This document shows, in pieces, positions 7,741 to 14,651 of a stretch of DNA of 18,662 nt (positions are counted from its first letter, which is position 1; each line of letters starts with the position of its first letter). The notes below the pieces were generated by a model, which saw only the letters and a program-made list of their open reading frames with translations, was not told the DNA's origin and searched no databases. Source of the stretch: Clostridiales bacterium. Its GTDB lineage: Bacteria; Bacillota; Clostridia; Oscillospirales; Oscillospiraceae. The stretch spans positions 1 through 18,662 of the forward strand of contig JAJQAS010000276.1 of assembly GCA_021203685.1 (NCBI GenBank), written 5' to 3'. The position numbers and the translations under genes are program-made.

Positions 7741-9434
7741 TGTTCCTCGGTCCCCGCTCCGATGAAGTAGGTGAAGTTCATCTGGTTCAACGCCACCTCG
7801 GCCAGGTTGACACAGCTGTTGCCCATGCGGTCCACGCAGTGCAGGATGTCCATAAAGGGCACCGACAGCCGCTTTTCGCAGGTTCCGGCGCTGACGCGCT
7901 GCATATGGTGCTTGCGCATTTCAATGTCCAGGTCCAGCACAGCCTCCCGGTTTTGAATGGTCTGCTCCAGTTTTTCCAGCTTACCGCTGGCCAGGGCCTG
8001 GATCGCGTCGGCGTACATGGTCTCAATATAGCCCAGGCTCTGTTCCAGGTCATCCATAGCCTGCGGGGAATAGTCGTACTTTTTCTCTTTCCGCTGCTGC
8101 ATGGCGTGGGACAGCTCCGCTGACAGACTGCCCATCCGGTCCACATCGCTGAGGACATACAGCAGCTGGGCGGTCTGAGCCGCCTGCTGTTCGGTCAGCG
8201 CACCGGAGGAGAACAGGTCGGCCAGGTACTCGTTGATCTCGTCGTGAAGGGATTCCACCGCCTCACCGTAGTGATTGATCTCCTCCAGCGTCTGGCCGTT
8301 CTGGCTCTTGACTGTGTCTTTCAGGTTCAGCAACATGGTCTTGACCAGTCCACTGCAATGCAGTATCTCTTTGGCCACCAGCTGGAGAGCCGCAGCGGGC
8401 TGGGTCAGCACGTTTTTGTCCAGGAACCGGGGCACAGACAGGTTCTTGCCCTCGTCCTTGCCGGTGGGAATGATGGTGGTGACGATTTTCACCATGATAC
8501 CCAGCAGAGGGATCCACAGCAGGGTCATCGTGATATTAAAGAGGGTGTGGGCGTTGGCGATCTGCCGGGAGATGACATCCACCTCCGCACCCTTGGGGGA
8601 AATATACTGGATGAGAGCCGCGTAGGGCTTCACGAACCAGATAAACAGCACCGCGCCGGAGATGTTGAAAATGCTGTGGGCAATGGCGGTGCGCTTGGCG
8701 TCCTTGGACTGGCCCACGCTGGCCAGCAGGGCGGTGATGGTGGTGCCGATGTTGTCACCCAGCAGGATGGGGATGGCCCCGGCCAGGCCCAGGATGCTGG
8801 TCACGCCGTCAGACCCCGCCTGGGAGGCGAAGTTTTGCAGCACTGCGATGGTGGCGCTGCTGCTCTGGACCACCAGGGTCATCAGGGTACCCACGGCCAC
8901 GCCCAAAATCGGGATGTCCGCCACCTGGGCAATCATGTTGGTGAATACCGGGCTGGAGGCCAGGGGCTTCATCACGCTGCCCATGGTCTCGATGCCCAGG
9001 AACAGCAGGCCGAAGGCGAACACCGTTCCCGCGATGTTCTTCACCCGCTCGTTTTTGGCGACAAAGTTCACGATAAAACCCGCGAACACGAACACATAGA
9101 TATAATCGCTGATTTTAAAGGCGATGATCTGGGCGGTGATGGTGGTACCGATGTTAGTGCCAAAGATGATGGAGATGGCCTGGGGCAGGCTCATCAGCCC
9201 GGCGCTGACGAAGCCGATGGCCATGACGGTGGTGGCGCTGCTGCTCTGGAGCACCGCCGTCACCAGCGCACCGGCCAGCACACCCATAATGCGGTTCCGG
9301 GTCAGCAGGCCCAGGATCTGTTTCATGCGCTCCCCTGCCGCCTTTTGGAGGCACTCGCTCATCAGGTTCATGCCGTAGATGAAGATGGCCAGGCCGCCCA
9401 GCAGACCAAATACAATTTCCAACGTATCGTTCAT
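7737..9434 (-). CDS. Na+/phosphate cotransporter, NptA family, with PhoU-like C-terminus
   Basis: A 565-residue NptA/YjbB-type sodium-phosphate cotransporter in the cytoplasmic membrane. The membrane half is an internal duplication: QSSSATT at 63-69 with GTNIGTT at 92-98, then QSSSAT at 190-195 with GDNIGTT at 226-232. These are the family's paired substrate-binding repeats. From about residue 345 a soluble helical PhoU-like domain follows, known in this family as a phosphate-linked control domain. The ATG at 9434 is 7 nt after the stop of the phosphate-binding lipoprotein gene, and its own stop overlaps the start of the CorA-family gene. Members can act in Pi import or export; the direction cannot be judged from sequence. 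Confidence 0.93.
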   Translation of the reverse strand: MNDTLEIVFGLLGGLAIFIYGMNLMSECLQKAAGERMKQILGLLTRNRIMGVLAGALVTAVLQSSSATTVMAIGFVSAGLMSLPQAISIIFGTNIGTTITAQIIAFKISDYIYVFVFAGFIVNFVAKNERVKNIAGTVFAFGLLFLGIETMGSVMKPLASSPVFTNMIAQVADIPILGVAVGTLMTLVVQSSSATIAVLQNFASQAGSDGVTSILGLAGAIPILLGDNIGTTITALLASVGQSKDAKRTAIAHSIFNISGAVLFIWFVKPYAALIQYISPKGAEVDVISRQIANAHTLFNITMTLLWIPLLGIMVKIVTTIIPTGKDEGKNLSVPRFLDKNVLTQPAAALQLVAKEILHCSGLVKTMLLNLKDTVKSQNGQTLEEINHYGEAVESLHDEINEYLADLFSSGALTEQQAAQTAQLLYVLSDVDRMGSLSAELSHAMQQRKEKKYDYSPQAMDDLEQSLGYIETMYADAIQALASGKLEKLEQTIQNREAVLDLDIEMRKHHMQRVSAGTCEKRLSVPFMDILHCVDRMGNSCVNLAEVALNQMNFTYFIGAGTEEQ

Positions 9435-9441
9435 ACTTTTA

Positions 9442-10338
9442 TCATTCTTCTCTTTCTGCGTTGATGGAATCCCATGTGAAAAGTGTGCCGGTGAACAGGC
9501 CCTTTAATTCGTCCAGCGTCACGCTTTGCAGCGGGTTCTCCCCGTTGACGATGACGGCAATGCCGTCCTCCGCAATGATTTCAAAGTCCAGCAGCTCCGC
9601 CTCGTAGTCCTCCAAGTCTCTGGAGGCCATACCAAAGTCGCACCGGCCCTGCATGGCGTCGTTGAGGCCGGTGGTGGAATCGGAGGCCGTCACCTCCACC
9701 GTTGCGTTGGGGTTCAGGGTCATGTACTCCGCCGCCAGCTCCTCCAGCAGCGGCGCGGCGGAGGTGGAGCCATGGATGGTGATGGTGCCCGACTGTTTCC
9801 CGGAGAGGAAGGTGGTGGACTCCTCCACCGCCACATAGCTTTGCTCCACGATGGCCTGTCCCTTCCCCAGCACGTAGGTCAGGAAATCCTGCTCCAGTTC
9901 GCTGAGGCTCCCCGACCAGGCCAGGCAGAAGGGGCGGCTCAGGGCATAGGTCCCGTTTTTCACGTTTTCCAGGGTGCCTTCCACGCCGTCCACCGTCAGC
10001 ACGGTCTCCCCGTTCAGCGCGTCCAGCGCGCCCATGGAGATGTAACCGATGGCCGCGGGGTCGTTCCGCACCGCCTCGATGACCGCTTCCGCATCCTCCA
10101 CCACCAGGGCGGCGTCGGTGGTGTCGTCTGATTTGCTCTCGTCCTCGCTGCCGTCGAATCCCACCAGCTCCGCGAAGGCTCTGCGGGTGCCGGAGCCTTC
10201 CTCCCGGGAGACCACCTGGACCTCCCCCAGGGTGTCCAGCCCCTCCACCGCCGCAAGGTCGGTGCTGGCCCCGCCGCAGCCGGTCAGCAGCAGCGCCGCC
10301 GCCAGCAGGAGGGGAATGATTTTTCCTATCTGTTTCAT
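9442..10338 (-). CDS. PstS-like phosphate-binding lipoprotein with permuted domain order
   Basis: A 298-residue extracytoplasmic lipoprotein. Residues 1-20 are a signal peptide ending in the lipobox LLTGC, so Cys21 would be lipidated. The two PstS sequence blocks appear in reverse order. The block that normally closes PstS comes first (SREEGSGTR at 44-52, AIGYISMGAL, a VDGVEGTLENVKNG stretch, LSRPF). The block that normally opens PstS comes second (HGSTSAAPLLEELAAEY at 189-205, ASDSTTGLNDAMQG, MASRDL, LFTGTLFTWDSIN at the end). All phosphate-contact segments are present, so it probably binds Pi. No pstC, pstA or pstB is nearby; it instead precedes an NptA-type transporter by 7 nt. A Pho-box-like region lies upstream. 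Confidence 0.85.
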   Translation of the reverse strand: MKQIGKIIPLLLAAALLLTGCGGASTDLAAVEGLDTLGEVQVVSREEGSGTRRAFAELVGFDGSEDESKSDDTTDAALVVEDAEAVIEAVRNDPAAIGYISMGALDALNGETVLTVDGVEGTLENVKNGTYALSRPFCLAWSGSLSELEQDFLTYVLGKGQAIVEQSYVAVEESTTFLSGKQSGTITIHGSTSAAPLLEELAAEYMTLNPNATVEVTASDSTTGLNDAMQGRCDFGMASRDLEDYEAELLDFEIIAEDGIAVIVNGENPLQSVTLDELKGLFTGTLFTWDSINAEREE

Positions 10339-10417
10339 GGTACCGTTCCATCCTCTTTCTGTCTTTGGATGTTCTTGATTGGCAATTTCTTCTTGTCGCA
10401 GAATCCTGCTTATCTCT

Positions 10418-10473
10418 ATTGTAACGAACCCGTGTAAAGTCTGAAACCAGGGGGGCGTAAGGTTTTTGTAAAG
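10418..10473 (-). promoter_or_regulatory. Promoter region with Pho-box-like repeats upstream of the PstS-like gene
   Basis: Read on the minus strand: CTTTACA (10473-10467), CCTTACG (10462-10456), CTTTACA (10439-10433) and CGTTACA (10426-10420). The first three are spaced 11 and 23 nt, close to helical multiples as in PhoP/PhoB sites. A -10 like TACAAT lies at 10423-10418, while the -35 is poor, which suits an activated promoter. This is inferred from similarity to TTTACA-type Pho boxes. Confidence 0.4.
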
Positions 10474-10479
10474 AAGCGC

Positions 10480-10519
10480 AAAAAAGCACCGTATCCGTCA
10501 CAGCGAACGAATACGGTGC
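10480..10519 (-). terminator. Terminator of the dinB-znuACB operon
   Basis: A perfect 9-bp stem (10486-10494 with 10511-10519) is followed on the minus strand by a T-rich run. It lies 88 nt past the znuB stop and directly ahead of the promoter region of the PstS-like gene. Confidence 0.85.
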
Positions 10520-10607
10520 AAAATAATGTTCATTATTCGGATTTTTCGCACTTTAGGAGCAGTTTTACCTCTCCATGCAGGTAGGCAGCGAAGGGGCGGG
10601 AGCCGTC

Positions 10608-11459
10608 TCAGGCATGGAGCTTCCGCCCCAGGGCGAAGGCCACAAAAAAGTACCCCGCCAGCAAAAGGGTGATGCAGGAGCCGGTAGAGGACCCCACATA
10701 GAAGCTGACCATCAGCCCGCCCACGCCGCAGACCACCGCCCCCAGCAGGGCGAACAGGGTGTACTGCCGCATATTCCCCGCCAGCTGGCGGGCGGCTGCG
10801 CCGGGCAGCACCAGCAGGGAGTTGATGACCAGCAGGCCCACCCAGGTCATGGACAGGGTGACCACCACCGCCACCGCGCAGTTGAACAGCGCGTCCAGCT
10901 GCCACAGGCGGATGCCCCGGCTGCTGGCCAGGGCGGGATGGACGGCGGAGAGGGTCATGTGGTTCATCTGGAACACCCACAGCACCACCACCAGCAGCAA
11001 AATCAGGGCCAGCAGGCCGATTTTCCCCGGCGAGACGGAGAGGATGTCCCCGATGAGCAGCGAGTTGAACTTGGTGAAGCTGCCGCCGTTCAGGGTGGAG
11101 AGGAAAATGCCCAGGGCGATGGCGGTGGAGGAAAACACGCCGATGACCGTGTCGCTGGACATGGCGGTTTTTTGCACCACCCAGGTAAAGAGCAGCGAGA
11201 ACACCACCGACAGCGCCACCGCCGCCCAGGTGGCGTCCGCAAGGCCGCACAGGGAGCCGATGGCCAGTCCCGCGAAGGCGGAGTGCCCCAGCGCGTCGGA
11301 GAAAAAGGCCATGCCGTGCTCCACCACCAGCGTGGACAGCAGGGCAAACAGCGGCGAGATGACCAGCACCGCCAGCAGGGCGTTTTTCATAAAGTACATA
11401 CTGCCCGGCTCCGCCCAGGAGAAGGGCAGCAGATCCACCAGGGCATACCACAGCTGCAT
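10608..11459 (-). CDS. znuB: Zinc/manganese ABC transporter permease, ZnuB type
   Basis: A 283-residue ABC-3 family permease with about eight hydrophobic helices, typical of ZnuB/AdcB/MntB. It forms the membrane channel through which the ATPase drives metal from the binding protein into the cytoplasm. The family segment DALGHSAFAGLAIG (about 55-68) and the later GLLVINSLLVLPGAAARQLA region are clear. The ATG at 11459 has AGGAGG about 9 nt upstream. It is the last gene of the operon. The gap to znuC is 87 nt, while the other znu junctions overlap by 4 nt; that gap holds a short heptamer repeat. Zinc rather than manganese is inferred from the His-rich ZnuA partner. Confidence 0.92.
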   Translation of the reverse strand: MQLWYALVDLLPFSWAEPGSMYFMKNALLAVLVISPLFALLSTLVVEHGMAFFSDALGHSAFAGLAIGSLCGLADATWAAVALSVVFSLLFTWVVQKTAMSSDTVIGVFSSTAIALGIFLSTLNGGSFTKFNSLLIGDILSVSPGKIGLLALILLLVVVLWVFQMNHMTLSAVHPALASSRGIRLWQLDALFNCAVAVVVTLSMTWVGLLVINSLLVLPGAAARQLAGNMRQYTLFALLGAVVCGVGGLMVSFYVGSSTGSCITLLLAGYFFVAFALGRKLHA

Positions 11460-11546
11460 GATAGAAAACCTCCTAAATCAATTTGCAATGCGCAATGAAT
11501 GGCTTTTGGGGACTGTCTGCGTATAATTGGCACCGTGGAACATCTC
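11460..11546. repeat. znuC-znuB spacer with three CAAT heptamers
   Basis: Within the spacer, positions 11479-11499 read as three 7-nt units: CAATTTG, CAATGCG and CAATGAA. Apart from the AGGAGG of znuB the spacer shows no other clear signal. Confidence 0.4.
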
Positions 11547-12299
11547 TCATTGCCGGTGGATGGAGAAAAGCGCTTTGAACTGCTCCGATTCCAGCACCTC
11601 CTGGGGGGTGCCCACCTTCAAAATCTGCTGCTTGAGCAGGATGACCTTGTCCACCAGCTGGAGGGTTCCGAAGTCGTGGGTGGACAGCAAAATCGACAGG
11701 TCGTACCGGGTGCGGATGTCGTCCAGCAGGGCGAACAGCTGCTGCTCCCCCTCCATGTCCACGCCGGACATAGGCTCGTCCAGAATAAGGATGTTGGGCA
11801 GCGGCTCCAGCGCCATGGCCAACAGCACCCGCTGCAGCTCGCCGCCGGAGAGCGCCCCCACCCGGCGGTCGATCAATTCCTCCCCGTTGACACGGGCCAG
11901 ACAGGACAACACCTGTTCCCGCAGCTTTTTGGGGACAGGCAGCCACACCGGCCAGTGGGAACCGGCGCAGATGAACAGGTCCAGCACGCTGACCGGGTCG
12001 CTGGGGGAAAAGCTGGGGCTTTGGGGCACGTAACCGATGCGGGGCTTCATGGCCCGGCCCTGGGCGGTCTGGAAGGTGATGCTGCCGGAGTGGGGCATTT
12101 GCCCCAAAATGGACTTGAACAGGGAGCTTTTTCCCGCCCCGTTTGGGCCAATGAGGGCAATGAGTTCGCCGCAGTGCAGGTGAAAGCTCACGTCGCTGAG
12201 GATGTGGTCTCCCCCCATGGAGACCGACAGCTTGTCCACCCGGAGGCAGCAGCTCCCGGAGCAGCCGGTGGTCACGCCGATGTGCTTGTTTTTCTTCAT
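11547..12299 (-). CDS. znuC: Zinc ABC transporter ATP-binding protein, ZnuC type
   Basis: A 250-residue ABC ATPase that powers metal uptake with ZnuB. It has Walker A GPNGAGKS (51-58), the Q-loop YVPQSPSFSPSDPVSV typical of metal ABC-2 ATPases, signature LSGGELQR (150-157), Walker B ILILDEP (170-176) and the switch His208 (STHDF). Before the ABC domain is a short Cys-rich segment (Cys13, Cys17, Cys18 in TGCSGSCC) that might sense or bind metal; that role is inference. The ATG overlaps the znuA stop by 4 nt (ATGA), which implies coupled translation. Confidence 0.94.
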   Translation of the reverse strand: MKKNKHIGVTTGCSGSCCLRVDKLSVSMGGDHILSDVSFHLHCGELIALIGPNGAGKSSLFKSILGQMPHSGSITFQTAQGRAMKPRIGYVPQSPSFSPSDPVSVLDLFICAGSHWPVWLPVPKKLREQVLSCLARVNGEELIDRRVGALSGGELQRVLLAMALEPLPNILILDEPMSGVDMEGEQQLFALLDDIRTRYDLSILLSTHDFGTLQLVDKVILLKQQILKVGTPQEVLESEQFKALFSIHRQ

Positions 12300-13210
12300 G
12301 CGTATGCCTCCAAAATCGTTTCCACATTCTGCCGAAGAATGGCTTCGTAGGCGTCCAGGCCCTCCAGCCCCTCCGGGACGTTCGTGTCGCTCATGCCCAA
12401 GTCCAAGGCAAAAACGCCGATGTCCCGCTCCCGGGCCAGGGCCTGGGCGGTGGAGTCGGAGCCGTTGACCTCGGTGAAAATGGCGGGAATCTGATACTGG
12501 TCGATGAGGGCCACCAGCTCGGTGATGCGCCGGGCGGAGGCTTCGGAGCCTTCTTCCTCCTCCACGGCGGCGACGATCTCCAGGTCAAACGCCTGAGCGA
12601 AGTAGTGGAACCCGTCGTGGAAGGTGATGAGCTGGCGGCAGGAGAGGTCTGCCAGCTGCTCCGTCAGCTCCGCTTGCAGATCGGTGAGGGACTGCCGAAC
12701 GCTTTCCGCGTTGGCCCGGTACACCTCGGCGTTGTCCGGGTCGGCCTGGGCCAGCCCCTCCGCCAGATTCCCGGCCATCTGTGCCGCCCGCGCCGGGTCC
12801 AGCCAGATATGGGCGTCGGTCTCCTCGTCGTGGGCGTGACCGGAGCTTTCCTCGTGGTCCTCGTCTCCTTCGTCCAGCTCAATGCCCTGGGAGCAGTCCA
12901 GATAGTCCCGGCCCTCCAGCACGTCATCTAAAAAGTCCTCCAGCCCAGCCCCATTGATGGCCAGCAGGTCGCAGGATTCGATGATTTTCATGTCGTTCAT
13001 GGTCAGGGTGTAGTTGTGGAGGCAGCTGATCTGCTGGTTGATGACCAGCACCGGCTCCACCCCGTCCACATCCTGGGTGACAGCCTGGACCAGCAGATAC
13101 ACCGGGTAGGTGGTGCAGGCCACGGTGGTCTCCGCCTCCGGCTCGGTCGCCTGGGCGGCACAGCCCGTCAGCAACAGCAGAGAGAGCAGAAATGGCATGA
13201 TTTTTTTCAT
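12296..13210 (-). CDS. znuA: Zinc-binding lipoprotein of ABC transporter, ZnuA type
   Basis: A 304-residue cluster A-I metal-binding lipoprotein. The signal peptide ends in the lipobox LLTGC, so Cys17 is the lipid site. Expected metal ligands are His65 (SCLHNYTLT), His134 (DAHIWLDP), His198 (TFHDGFHYF) and an acidic residue near 247-252 (TEVNGSDS). Between the first two His sites is an acidic, His-bearing loop (about 112-130, with DEDHEESSGHAHDEE), the mark of zinc rather than manganese binders. The open frame runs far upstream, but the ATG at 13210 starts the signal peptide and overlaps the dinB stop by 4 nt (ATGA). It therefore shares a transcript with dinB, an unusual partner. Confidence 0.93.
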   Translation of the reverse strand: MKKIMPFLLSLLLLTGCAAQATEPEAETTVACTTYPVYLLVQAVTQDVDGVEPVLVINQQISCLHNYTLTMNDMKIIESCDLLAINGAGLEDFLDDVLEGRDYLDCSQGIELDEGDEDHEESSGHAHDEETDAHIWLDPARAAQMAGNLAEGLAQADPDNAEVYRANAESVRQSLTDLQAELTEQLADLSCRQLITFHDGFHYFAQAFDLEIVAAVEEEEGSEASARRITELVALIDQYQIPAIFTEVNGSDSTAQALARERDIGVFALDLGMSDTNVPEGLEGLDAYEAILRQNVETILEAYA

Positions 13211-14427
13211 TCCGGTTTGCCTTGTCCTTTCAAGGGTGTATTTTGCAGCGAACCCAGTGTGATGGCATCCTTTCCGTAGTGGGTGCGGATGGCGTCCACC
13301 GCCTTTTCCAGTCGCTCCAGCTTTTCCCGCTTGGGGGCGGCGGAGGGCGCGAACAGGTCCATCTGTTCCGCCGCCTCCCACTCCGGGATGAGATGCTGCC
13401 CGGTGACGGTCAGCATACGGATGGGAGAGCGCAGATCCCAGTTCCGCCGCACCAGGGTCAGCGATGCGTCTGTAATTTCCCGTGCCAGATAGGTGGGAAC
13501 GGACAGCCCCATCTGGCGGGTGATGGTCTTGAAATTGGGGTCCCGGATCGTGACTTGAACGGAGGTGCATTTCAGTTCCTTCCGCCGCAGGCGGGTGGCC
13601 ACGCTGTCGCTGAGCAGCTCCAGCCCGATACGCACTTCCTCCAGCCCCACCAGGTTCCGCCGGAAGGTCAGGCCGTTGCCCACGCTCTTGGGAGGCGGCT
13701 GCTCGCTGGCGGGAATCACCCGGCTGGCATCCAGCCCACGGGCGTAGTCGGAGAGCTGTCCCCCCTGCTTGCCCATCAGCGTGACCAGCGCCTCCCGGTC
13801 GGCCCGCGCCAGGTCGCCGATGGTGCGGATGCCGTACTGATTCAGCACCTTTCGCGCCGCCTGGCCCACAAAAATCATGTCGCTCACCGGCAGCGGCCAC
13901 AGGATGTCGGTGAAGTTCTCCCTTGTGATGACGGTGGTGGCGTCTGGCTTTTTGTAGTCGCTGCCCAGCTTGGCAAAGACCTTGTTGAAGCTGACCCCCA
14001 CGGAGATGGTCAGCCCCAGCTCCTTGCGAACCACCGCCCGCAGCTCGTCGGCCAGTCCCCTTCCGTCCTTGCCGAACAGGTGGAGGCTGCCCGTCACGTC
14101 CAGCCAGCTCTCATCGATGGAAAACGGCTCCACCAGGTCGGTATACCGCTGGTAAATGGCGTTGATGCGCTGGGAATAGAGGCGGTACTTGCTGTGGTGG
14201 GAAGGCAGCAGCACCAGACCGGGGCATTTCCGCTGGGCCTGCCAGATGGTCTCCGCTGTCTGGACCTTTTTGGCCTTTGCCAGCTCGTTTTTCGCCAGAA
14301 TAATGCCGTGGCGGGAGGAGGGGTCGCCGCAGACCGCCACCGGCCGCTCCCGCAGCTCCGGGTGGTCCAGCAGCTCCACCGAGGCAAAGAAATTGTTCAG
14401 GTCACAGTGTAAAATCGTCCGTTCCAC
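13207..14427 (-). CDS. dinB: DNA polymerase IV-type Y-family polymerase DinB
   Basis: A 406-residue Y-family translesion polymerase. Active-site acids are Asp9 (HCDLNNFFASVE) and Asp105-Glu106 (FSIDESWLDVT). The little-finger domain follows, and a beta-clamp motif QMDLF stands at 355-359 before a basic helical tail. The 'CDLNNFFASVE' form is typical of many clostridial DinB proteins. I chose the GTG at 14427: it has AGGGGGG about 7 nt upstream and starts the conserved domain. An in-frame ATG at 14463 would lie upstream of the -10 element and so outside the transcript. The stop overlaps the znuA start. A LexA-like box overlaps the promoter, so induction by DNA damage is likely. Confidence 0.93.
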   Translation of the reverse strand: MERTILHCDLNNFFASVELLDHPELRERPVAVCGDPSSRHGIILAKNELAKAKKVQTAETIWQAQRKCPGLVLLPSHHSKYRLYSQRINAIYQRYTDLVEPFSIDESWLDVTGSLHLFGKDGRGLADELRAVVRKELGLTISVGVSFNKVFAKLGSDYKKPDATTVITRENFTDILWPLPVSDMIFVGQAARKVLNQYGIRTIGDLARADREALVTLMGKQGGQLSDYARGLDASRVIPASEQPPPKSVGNGLTFRRNLVGLEEVRIGLELLSDSVATRLRRKELKCTSVQVTIRDPNFKTITRQMGLSVPTYLAREITDASLTLVRRNWDLRSPIRMLTVTGQHLIPEWEAAEQMDLFAPSAAPKREKLERLEKAVDAIRTHYGKDAITLGSLQNTPLKGQGKPE

Positions 14428-14453
14428 AGCGTATCCCCCCTTCGGCGCACAAC

Positions 14454-14482
14454 AGCATACCACAGGTTCGGAAAAATGTCAA
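14454..14482 (-). promoter_or_regulatory. Promoter of the dinB-znuACB operon
   Basis: On the minus strand, a consensus TTGACA (14482-14477), a 17-bp spacer and TATGCT (14459-14454). Transcription should start near 14447, about 20 nt before the dinB GTG. This also argues against the longer ATG start at 14463. Confidence 0.7.
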
Positions 14483-14493
14483 ACATTTGTTCC
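14480..14493 (-). promoter_or_regulatory. LexA/DinR (SOS) box
   Basis: The minus strand reads GGAACAAATGTTTG, which matches 13 of 14 positions of the Gram-positive SOS consensus CGAACRNRYGTTYG. It overlaps the -35 hexamer, where a repressor would block polymerase. A weaker half-site (GGAACATATGATG) lies just upstream. Confidence 0.7.
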
Positions 14494-14520
14494 AATCATC
14501 ATATGTTCCAACGTGCAAAT

Positions 14521-14566
14521 GAAAAACAGCGGAGAAAGGGAGATCATTTCCACTTTCTCCGCTGTT
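14521..14566 (-). terminator. Terminator after fbp
   Basis: A perfect 14-bp stem (14525-14538 with 14553-14566) and 14-nt loop end in TTTTT on the minus strand. It separates fbp from the dinB promoter. Confidence 0.9.
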
Positions 14567-14610
14567 CAAGTTGGATATTCCGCTGTGCGGCAATCCTCGG
14601 CTTGGCTCTC

Positions 14611-14650
14611 TAGTCACTAACCACTAATCACTGTCCACTAGACACTGCAC
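14611..14650. repeat. Degenerate heptamer tandem repeat (T-R-N-N-CAC)
   Basis: Five contiguous 7-nt units (TAGTCAC, TAACCAC, TAATCAC, TGTCCAC, TAGACAC) and a partial sixth (TGCAC) end just before the fbp stop codon. The CAC core is fixed and the middle varies. Too short in unit and without spacers to be CRISPR. Confidence 0.7.
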
Positions 14651-14651
14651 G

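Noticed and set aside
8244..9464. A 406-codon open frame on the plus strand opposite the Na+/Pi transporter gene
   Set aside because: Antisense to an intact NptA-type gene; rich in Gly, Asp and His without recognisable domains.
13211..13900. Upstream extension of the znuA frame by 230 codons
   Set aside because: It runs out of frame across dinB and would bury the signal peptide; the ATG at 13210 overlaps the dinB stop and begins a proper lipoprotein signal.
14428..14463. Longer dinB start at an ATG at 14463
   Set aside because: The -10 element lies at 14454-14459, so this ATG precedes transcription; the GTG at 14427 has a good ribosome binding site and begins the conserved domain.
14611..14650. 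Possible CRISPR array
   Set aside because: Units are 7 nt, contiguous and degenerate with no spacers, and there are no cas genes.
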